A stretch of DNA of 64,000 nt. Source: Globodera rostochiensis. Its lineage: Eukaryota; Nematoda; Chromadorea; Rhabditida; Heteroderidae. Location: positions 496,001 through 560,000 of the forward strand of contig JAEVLN010000002.1 in the NCBI GenBank assembly GCA_018350325.1. Reading direction: 5' to 3'. Shown here one piece after another: positions 56,101 through 64,000 of this stretch (its first letter is position 1; each line of letters begins with the position of its first letter). The translations under genes and the position numbers were made by a program. Below the pieces are notes generated by a model. That model did no database searches, was not told the DNA's origin, and saw nothing but the letters and a program-made list of their open reading frames with translations.

Positions 56101-56733
56101 GAAGCAGGCCTCTAAACAAGAAAGAGGTATCGAAATTTCGATTTTCGACGTTTTTTCCCTTCGATTTTCGTTCGACAAAAATGAATTGTTTTTCGGAAAT
56201 AATTTCGAAAGTCGGAGATCCCGGTGTTTTAATTTTTGGCAAGGATGGGCAGTGGGTCTTGCCAACTTTTTGACAAAATTTCAATTTTTTTTACATGTGA
56301 ACTGATAGTTCATTTGTCAGTGTTTTGTCTTTTCTATGTTGTGTTTTGGGTTCGAACCCGCTTCAGTGCGATCATTTTTTTAGCCTTTCTTCGGCCTTCA
56401 CATTCTATCCCCCATTAACGGAACATTTTTAATGATTTTCAAATATTTTTAAACTAGAATGCGCACAAAAAAAGAATTTTTGAAATAACTAATCATATAT
56501 TCTTGAATTTTTGCTTTCATTTTCTTAACAAATTCATATGTTTAAAAAATATCCCCGGCGGCGCCGACAGGCGCCGCCGAACTCTTCCACTCTTACGTAA
56601 TTTTTTTTTAAATTCCTAAGCAAAATGCTTAATTTCGTTATAATTTTGATGAAATTTCTTAACAAAAATTGAGTGAAAATTACAAAAAAAAATTTCGGCG
56701 GCGCCTATCGGCACCGCTGACCCACCCCCCACA
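56101..56733. mobile_element. Element fragment with TTCGATTTTCG words and the shared core
   Basis: 56125-56215 is an array of CGAAATTTCG/TTCGATTTTCG words. A box B-like GGGTTCGAACCCG lies at 56348-56360 and the GC palindrome at 56556-56579, with a second one at 56696-56719. The stretch between (AAAAAAAGAATTTTTGAA ... TTCTTGAATTTTTGCTTTCAT) aligns with 58390-58450. Ends not resolved. Confidence 0.55.
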
Positions 56734-56945
56734 AGGCAAGTCAAGAATCAAAGCAAGTCGAAATTCAATCACGAGTCAAGTCAGGACTCAAGGTAAATCA
56801 AGAGTCAAAGCAAGTTAAAAGCCCAGGCAAGAGTCAGGGCAATCAAGAGCCAAGGCAAAAGTCAAGGTTCAAGTCAAGAAAGAGTCAAGGAAAATCAAAA
56901 ATCAATGCAAGTCAAGACAAGTCAAGAGACAAGGCAACAGAAAAA
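56734..56945. repeat. CAAGTCAAGA-type short tandem array
   Basis: About twenty imperfect 8-12 base words (CAAGTCAAG, AGAGTCAAGG). Directly abuts the palindrome at 56696-56719, so it may be the right subterminal array of that element. Confidence 0.75.
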
Positions 56946-57970
56946 ATTTAAACAAAAAAAAGATTAAAGACAACGAAGAGCGGTTGGCTGCCGCAAAGCG
57001 GCAGTCAAGCGCTCGTATCCACACTATTTTTGAGTACTTTTTTAATTTAAGTTTGACCTCTTTTTATTGGAGCGAAAACCTTATTCCACCATATATTTAT
57101 TGCAAAATGAAATTTGGAAAAACACCATACGGGGGACCCATTTGTTTTGTAATTTAAAAAAACCCTGGCCAATTTTCTTAACAAAATCGTTACATTTTTC
57201 AAAAACAAATTTCTGGACCCATCCAATTCTTTAAGTTTTTAAATTTTTGGTTGTAAATGTTCAAGTAAAATATATTCTACACATGAAACGGATATGATTT
57301 CAAAAATATCAGCCCAGTACATCGATTTTTTTGAATTTTTGTACACGAAAATGGTTATAATTTGCCGTTTTACGAAAATTTCCGTTTTGTGAAAATTTTG
57401 TTAATTTTTAAATGTTGTTTTTGGGTAAAAGTATGGATTATGTGAACATTATATAATAGAGTTTGTCGGGACTGGGACTGGTACCGAAATTCCGATATTT
57501 TTCCATACTGAAATTTGGTTACGTTTTTTCAAAATCCGGCCCCTTTTTATAATATTTATTTTTTTCTCTTTATTTTTGTCTATCCCGGTGGGTCTCACCG
57601 GCTGAGCCCAGGGCTGAAATGTCTTTTTCTAGGGGGACTTAGCAAAGAAATGGGCAAAATTGCATAAATCACATTCATTGTTTTCAAACAAGCTGCAAAT
57701 GAACATTACAAGGAAATTACACGAATCGGATAAAGCGCTTCATTACTAAGCCTCAGCTCGGCCTCAGCTTTAAAAAAAATACGAAAAATGGTGCTCATTT
57801 GCTTTTGTATTATATTAAGATGAAATTAAACTTTTTGCAAGTATTTATCTATTTTTTATGGCATTTTAGCACCAATTTGATGTTATAGCTAGCATTTTTC
57901 CATTTTGGAACCTATTGGCATTTTTTTGGGTTTATAACCTATTTTTCATGGGTTTAAAATGGGTTTAGAA
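56946..57970. other. Intergenic, duplicated sequence
   Basis: 57430-57560 matches 29390-29520 (shared TATGGATTATGTG, GTCGGGACTGGGACTGGTAC-like and CCATACTGAAATTTGGTT). 57830-57970 matches 51860-52000. No gene. Confidence 0.6.
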
Positions 57971-58867
57971 CAGGCATGAGCACGGATATCCGGATATCCG
58001 CGGATTATCCGGATACGGACGGATACGGATATGGGATTTTAAAAACAGGGCGGACACGGATGGATACGGATATGAAAGTGAAATCCAGGGATATCCGCTC
58101 ATATCCGTATATTTGAGTATCAGCAGTATTTTTATAATAATTTTTGATTTTTTCCGAGGAAGGGCGGTGGTCTTTCATACTTTTTGACAAAAAATTTCAA
58201 CTTTATTTACAACATCCACTCCAATTGAAACCGTGGTCTAGTGGTTTGCTCTTCGACTTGCCAGATTTTGTTCGTTGGTTCGAATCCTCTTGAATGCATT
58301 TACTTATTTAGCGTTTTTCCTCAATTTACAAAAACGATTCCCGCATTAATAAAATTTTAATAAATTTCCAAAAATATTTTTTTATTAAAATGAATGCAAA
58401 AAAAGATTTAAAAAAAATTCATCACATCTTCCTGAATTTTTGCTTCATCTAAATAAATATTGCCAATTTTTGTAAAATCTCCCGGCGGCGCCTGTCGGCG
58501 GCGCCTGTCGGCAGTGCCGGACCTTTCAACTCTTAAAAGCTTCAAAAAAGTGCCAAATTTTTACACAAAAGTCTTAAGTTCAAAATTTTTTCGGCGGCGC
58601 CTATCGGCACCGCCGACCCCCCCCCCCCCCTTGAAATTTCTTAACAAAAATCCCAAAATTTTTTGCGACGACGCCTGCCGGCACCGTCGGACCCTTTTTC
58701 CCAGAAAAAAATTAAAGATTTTTTGAAAAAAGGGCAATACCCGTACCCGCAATCTCAATCTCTTGCTGACAATGATGTCAAAGGGGAAGATCAACAATTA
58801 CATATGTACTGAGAAAAAAAAATCGTTCCGGACACGGATTTAAAAATTTTATCCATGCTCATGCCTG
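57971..58867. mobile_element. 897-bp hAT-like non-autonomous element, 8-bp target duplication, GGATACGG words and shared core
   Basis: Ends CAGGCATGAGCACGGATA and its near-perfect complement. Target duplication GTTTAGAA at 57963-57970 and 58868-58875; the duplicated copy of this locus near 51970 is the empty site. The left flank is an array of GGATATCCG/GGATACGG words. The core has box A-like TGGTCTAGTGG (58234-58244), box B-like GGTTCGAATCC (58277-58287), and GC palindromes at 58483-58520 and 58592-58615. No transposase. Confidence 0.93.
58228..58295 (+). other. tRNA-derived segment with Pol III boxes A and B
   Basis: TGGTCTAGTGG and GGTTCGAATCC are close to the tRNA box A and box B consensus and 32 bases apart, as in tRNAs. 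The acceptor arms do not pair, so this is not a functional tRNA. It is the best-preserved copy of the tRNA-like head shared by the elements at 23387, 40325 and 56101, and marks the core as SINE-like. Confidence 0.7.
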
Positions 58868-58875
58868 GTTTAGAA

Positions 58876-61800
58876 GCTAATAGGTACTTAAAACCAGTTG
58901 AACGCCTAAAAACATCAACTCTAATAATTTAAATTGACAATAATATATTTACAAATATCACAAATTTGCCTTATTTTAGTAAATTCATAAATTTAAAAAC
59001 AAACAATATTTAATTATTTTAAATACAGTAATAAATAACATTTTAAAGAGCAACCTGATGGCCCGCGATCGTGCCAAACACATTGTTCTGGGCTCCAACT
59101 ATCACTCTAATTCAAAATATATAAAATGTCTTTAATTATTTAAAAATAATAATTTTGTTAATTCTAAAAATCGTTACTTGTTTAAGATGAGCCTAAATGG
59201 CTTAAAGAACTAAGAGGTATGCTTGCGCAGCGTGGAGAGCAAAAAATCGTGAAAAAAAAAATGCCGTCAAAGTTGTACAAACATTTAAATAATTAGGCCA
59301 AACTTGAAAGCATATTTTGAAAATTATGGAGAATCTGTGCATTTCTTAAACTCAAAAAATATATTAATAAACTCAAATCTAAAAATGGTGTCGAATTATA
59401 AAATGAATTTAAACATAAAAATAACATAAACAGTAATAAAAGCTAAGAATTAGATAAAAAAGTTTCCTACATTGGGAAGATGATCTTCAAGTAAGTGAAA
59501 AAAATTGCTAGGTATATTAATAAGCTTATTGCGGCATACGGCCATGCATTTTTCACAACATTAAACTGGATTGACCAATAGGACGTATCTTCTAATATTA
59601 AATTTTTCAAACTAATATTTGAATGATTTCTCAAAAACAATGATTGAAAAGCAAAATGTGCAAACTTCTATTATTTTTTAAATGCAATATTAAAAAAATA
59701 TTCTTATTCAAAAATTCAGTTAGTTATTTTAATTTATAAAGCATAAAACTGTCTGAAGATTAATCAAGTATACAGTTTGTTAAAAACAAGAAAAGACAAA
59801 AATATTAAGCTTAAAGATATAAAACATTGTAATTAAATTTGAATGAGTGTTAATATCTGCTAGAGTACTATGCAATGAAAAATTATGAAAAAGGTAAAAT
59901 AAAAATTGAACAATAAGTGTTAACAAAGTGTTTGATGGCACGCAAGGCCACCTCAAAAAAATCTGCCGAATTAATAATGAAATAAATTAATGTTTATTAT
60001 TTTACCCACAAATAACAATTAATTACCTTCCGGTTGAACTGTATCTGATACAAGCCATCGGACACTTTAAACAAAAAACTAAAGCTCCATTAAAATTTAT
60101 ATAAAAAATGCAAATAAGCAATATATCCAAAAACCACTTTGTACCTTAATTTTTAAATGCTGATCAAATGTGTACGCGCCTCCAGTTCAATCGACGAAAT
60201 GGTGCACGTGGTTGGACACTTCAAATGTCTTAACTGTTAACTAAACAATTTATTTTTTGTGAAATGTTGAATAGTTGAATTTTTTAAATTAAATAATAAA
60301 AACAAAGCACTTGGTGTTTTTTAAAGCGTAAAAACAAACAAAAATTAATGACACAACCCTAGTTTTTATTTAAAATATACGTTCGAGAAATTATGACTTA
60401 TTGACAAATAAGGCCGTTTTTCAATCAAACCAGAAAACAGTTGCATTTTCCCAGTGCTGAAATGGGTCCCTGATTAATTTATGTTGACTTTTTAATTTAA
60501 AAACATCCAAAAAGTTAAAAATTCTGCATTCAGCGCAAATGTTCGTCTTCGACAGTTCCAAATGTCTGTCAGCCTTTCCTTTTATTGCGTAGTGCAAAAT
60601 TTTATTCACTCTTTCTGAGATGCCAGATTCGAATAATATTTGGCAAAGTGTTTGATACAATTCCATAAAAATTCTATAATTAAAGTGTATTTTTTATTAT
60701 TAAAAACGATACCGGGGATATCGAGGCCGGTTTTACGACCCCGGCTTTCGATTTTGGGTTTTGGACCAAAAAAATTGGTTTCGGTTTTAACCAAAAGAAC
60801 CAGATTCGGTTTTTGTTCGGTTAACCGATGTGCACAACTCGTATTAATAATTAAAAATACGAGCATAAGTTAACAGATCTATGGTTAAGCCTGAATACTG
60901 TTGAACAAATAAATGAGCGCTTTTTTTCTGGTACATATGGTTGTTATTAAAAAATGTAAAGGCTTACATTAACGGAGCCAATGTTTGGGTCAATCAAAAA
61001 ATTAGCTAGAAGCCTATATGTAAATTGATATATTTTCTATCCAACAGAGATCTAATGTAATCTGTTCATTATAAATGTTTATATAATAGTTTTTTTTGTT
61101 TACCAACTTAACACAATTATTAAATTAAGCAAAAGAGTGATGGATCAGTGGAATTATGAATTTTTGTTCATAAAGAAATTTATTTTGGTTTAAAAAAAAT
61201 GCGAATTACCTATGTTAATGGGTACCTAATTCAAAAATATATGTTGAAAATATTAGCCCTCTCTCCATTTAAAGCCCCTCTTTAATTGTTCTCCCCTTTG
61301 AGGGAGGGTTGAAAGGCTACTATAGGAAAAATACGGTACTTCCTAATTTAGGAATTTAGAATCCTATTTCTAGCTTATAATCCCTGTATATATTTTGCTA
61401 TTTAGTTTTTAAATCTAATTTTATTTATATATTGGTTTTAATTTTTTATTGATAATTTGACATATGTTTTAATACTTTTTTAAATAATTTATTGCTATGA
61501 TAATTAAGTTTGCGAAAATGCCATGTGAACTCTGTATTAATTACGATTTATTAATTTTTTTTCCTTAATATTCATCGAAAGATGTGTTTTTAAAGAAAAA
61601 TTTTAAAAAAACTCTTTCTCATTTCCAAACAGTAATGGGCGGCCAGTTTTGAAAAGAACAAATAAATGACAAATGTAAATGCTAATTAAGTAATCAACAT
61701 ATTAATAAGAAATTTTTTTTAAATTGAAAATAACATTAGCAACAAATTAAGGGAATGCCTAAACAAAAAAAAAGAAGAATAATTTGACAAAAGTCACTGA

Positions 61801-63194
61801 GGAATTGACGATCCACATTTGGCTGAGCACTTTCAATTCGGGGAAAAACCAATCAATCGTCCAATCGGACCAAATTTGCCTTTTATTCCTCTATTATTTC
61901 TAGGGCGGCGAGCATTCGGGTGCCTGAAGAATTATATTTCGGAAGGTCGGGTTCGGGAAAGTGAAAGAACCGCGACAACAACATTCTGATAGCTACGATA
62001 AAAAAAAATGTCCTAATACCAGCATTTACAGCAGAGAAAATTAAAAATAGTCAAAAACGCTTTACCTATCCATGTATACAAAAGTAATTATGTTTATACC
62101 TAAATTTTTAAAGTGATAACGGTTCAATTTTGGCCAGCGACGAACTAAGTGCATCTTAATAGAAATTTAAAATCAATTTGTTAGTTATTTAACTAAATGG
62201 AAAAAAACAACATGTTCTTAGCGTTCTTAGCTGGATTATGTAATTTTATGTAATTTTTAAAATTTACAAAAATAATGACACCAAACAGCAATTATAGAAT
62301 AAAGTAAATAATCAAATTATTTTAGTAGAATTGGTGTTGCAGGCGGGGCAGCACTTGGCCAATTGATTGTGAAACCATCATCGAGCATTCAGTTTAAAAT
62401 TTTACTAATTTAAAACATACTTTGTCAGTGAGCACACTGGTTAGCTTCACTTAAAACAACATATAGCTAGCCAAAAGGCATTAATTGTAAACAAATAAAC
62501 TGTTTTTAAAGAATTTGTTTAATTCAATTATTTCAAATTCAAACCCAAATGCACCTCTAAAAATGATTTTGATTTGACCAAAACTTTAAAGATCGGTATT
62601 TTTCATTAACTTGCCCTGCAACATACAAATTGCGTAAAATGTTGTTTAAGTATCTTAAAATCAGATTCGCTAAAATCGAGCTAAAAAAATAAAATCCGGC
62701 TAATTTTAAACAACAATTTAGAAAAAGTATGGGACAAACTAAAATATATAAAGAATAAAAAGAAAATTTAAAAAAGATTTTGATATGGTAAAAGATAACT
62801 AACACTATAAATTTTTTTCTCCAAAAATTATTGTAATTTAACATTTGTTTATAAAGTTCCTGACAATCCAATATTTGTGATTGCCTTAGCGGCCATGATC
62901 AAGTGAATAAAAATATGGGAAGAGAGCGACCCAAAAATCTTATAATTCAAGTAAGCGACATATTCCAAGTTTGAACCATTTTATTCACAATATTTAATCC
63001 TGGCAAACAGGCCAAAATTACAGGTAAGGACGGAACATATTAAAAAAAATAACAAAAAAAATCAAATTTTATGAGTATAAATTTCAGCAATTAAACATTG
63101 GATAAAAAAAGCTAAATATAAAACTGATTAGACAATTAAAATTAATATCTATGATATTTAAATAAATAATTAACATTAATACTTATAGGTAATT
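58876..63194. other. Gene-poor AT-rich region
   Basis: 59047-59090 matches 31419-31460 (GATCGTGCCAAACACA). 62530-62600 is a third copy of the 29050/50190 block. 60700-60840 has GGTTTTCGG/CCGGTTTT words like an eroded element end. A possible decayed exon cluster lies at 59945-60200 on the minus strand. An 81-residue frame at 60666-60421 has no supporting motif and is not called. Confidence 0.5.
59945..60200 (-). pseudogene. Possible decayed exon cluster, weakly galectin-like
   Basis: Minus-strand pieces next to plausible splice signals read FDQHLKIKVQ (ending near 60138), SDGLYQIQFNRK (60064-60027, good donor) and FFEVALRAIKHF (59962 down). Put side by side they resemble the beta-strand pattern of a galectin core, but the last junction is out of phase and no complete domain can be built. 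Very uncertain. Confidence 0.2.
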
Positions 63195-63391
63195 TTACTC
63201 GACGAATATACTTCAACTCTTAAATTAAACTCTAGATTTTACGATTAACTCATAAATTAAAACAGTATAAATTTTAATTCTTTTAATTCTAATTTTAATT
63301 GATATAAATGACGTTTTAGAGTAAATGCAGTGGGTGATTCCGTTTTCGTGAATTAAATTGGCCAAAATCTCTCTCTCTTTTCAGTCCGGAT
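63195..63391 (-). pseudogene. 3' end of a second copy of the effector-like gene, cut by a hAT-like element
   Basis: 63195-63391 matches 34797-34969, the 3' flank of the effector-like gene, with one insertion of about 25 bases. It includes the stop codon (63383-63381) and the preceding Asp and Pro codons, then breaks at GTCCGGAT where an element starting CAGGGTTGC begins. The rest of the coding sequence would lie beyond the element, outside the window. Confidence 0.72.
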
Positions 63392-64000
63392 CAGGGTTGC
63401 AACGGATTGGGAAAAAAGTCGGATACGGATTTCGGATCGGATTGTTCTTGAGAAAAAAGTCGGATACGGATTTCGGATCGGATAACCCAAAATTTGTCGG
63501 ATCGGATTTCGGATATCGGATTTGAAAAAACACCGGATTTCGGATATCGGATAACGGATTTCGGATGAAAAAATTTTTTAGTGGAAAAAACTGAATTGAT
63601 GTTTTTTTAGAAGATTTCCGGGAAATGATAATTTATTCAATGTAACACTCAAGTTCAATAAGAAAAATCGCAAATGGGCAAATTATGATGAAGAAAAAGT
63701 TTAACTTCCCATCCAGGGCCGTAACCAGAAAAATTTTTAGAGGGGGGGGGAAGCCAAAAAAAAGTCGATTCTTAGAATTTTTGTTGAAATTTAACTAAAA
63801 ATTTTGTCGATTTTCATTTTTCAAAAATACAAAATTTTTTTGCGAATTCTGCTTGCGGGGTGGGGGGGGGGTCGGCGGTGCCGATAGGCGCCGCCGAGAA
63901 AATTTTGAATTTTTAATGTGAATTTGTTAAGAAAATTGGTCAAAAAAATGTAAAAGTTTATTTATAAAAATACCAAATAAAAAAATTTTAGGGAAAATTT
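63392..64000. mobile_element. hAT-like element, left part, with CGGATTTCGGAT words and the shared core palindrome (runs off right edge)
   Basis: Begins CAGGGTTGCAACGGAT directly after GTCCGGAT. 63405-63560 is an array of GTCGGATACGG and CGGATTTCGGAT words. The GC palindrome is at 63873-63896 in the orientation found in the 40325 element, so the tRNA-like segment should lie just outside the window. The right end and target duplication cannot be seen. Confidence 0.7.

Noticed and set aside
58228..58295. Functional tRNA gene
   Set aside because: Boxes A and B are present but the arms do not pair and it lies inside a transposon; treated as a tRNA-derived segment.
60421..60666. 81-residue minus-strand open frame with two cysteines
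   Set aside because: Looks slightly protein-like but has no signal peptide, domain or flanking exon that joins it in phase.

Overview
The window looks like a plant-parasitic cyst nematode (Globodera or Heterodera type). Three things point there. A BTB/BACK-domain gene at 25.2-27.3 kb has the sequence style of the BTB family expanded in these nematodes. Three introns are best read as GC-AG, a splice form reported as unusually common in cyst nematodes. A small secreted Lys-rich protein at 35 kb has the build of a parasitism effector. DNA is very AT-rich, introns are short, and TTTTCAG or TTTAG acceptors sit just upstream of several start codons, as expected for spliced-leader acceptors. All assignments were made by reading and translating the sequence; no database search was possible.

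Region 1 (1-22 kb, all genes on the minus strand). From right to left: a giant 42-exon gene (21906 to 6623, about 2,535 codons), then a four-exon gene for a cysteine-rich, repeat-bearing, probably GPI-anchored surface protein (5144 to 3396), then the first five exons of V-ATPase subunit C (1298 to 48, running off the left edge). The giant protein has a signal peptide, a stretch with at least seven copies of a repeat I do not recognise (core PxEFY...LD), a hydrophobic multi-helix block, a complete FAX/CDR-type glutathione S-transferase-like domain, and a helical C-terminal half containing a tandemly duplicated domain. Exon phases close at every junction except one inside the GST-like domain.

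Region 2 (22-28 kb). Intergenic repeats, then a plus-strand BTB/BACK gene carrying three independent lesions (in-frame stop, broken splice acceptor, 1-bp frameshift), so a pseudogene.

Region 3 (28-64 kb). Gene-poor, extremely AT-rich DNA built from diverged, rearranged segmental duplications. The only convincing intact gene is the six-exon effector-like gene at 34952-35894. The 3' end of a second copy lies at the right edge, cut in its last codons by a hAT-like element. A short family-B DNA polymerase-like fragment sits at 43.7 kb.

Scattered through the window are non-autonomous hAT-like elements, four with 8-bp target duplications seen directly (1860-2487, 6279-6460, 40325-41332, 57971-58867). 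Several larger ones have different ends and different iterated subterminal words but share one internal core: a tRNA-like Pol III box A/B segment followed about 200-290 bp later by a GC-rich palindrome. The giant gene and this shared-core transposon group are the most interesting content.
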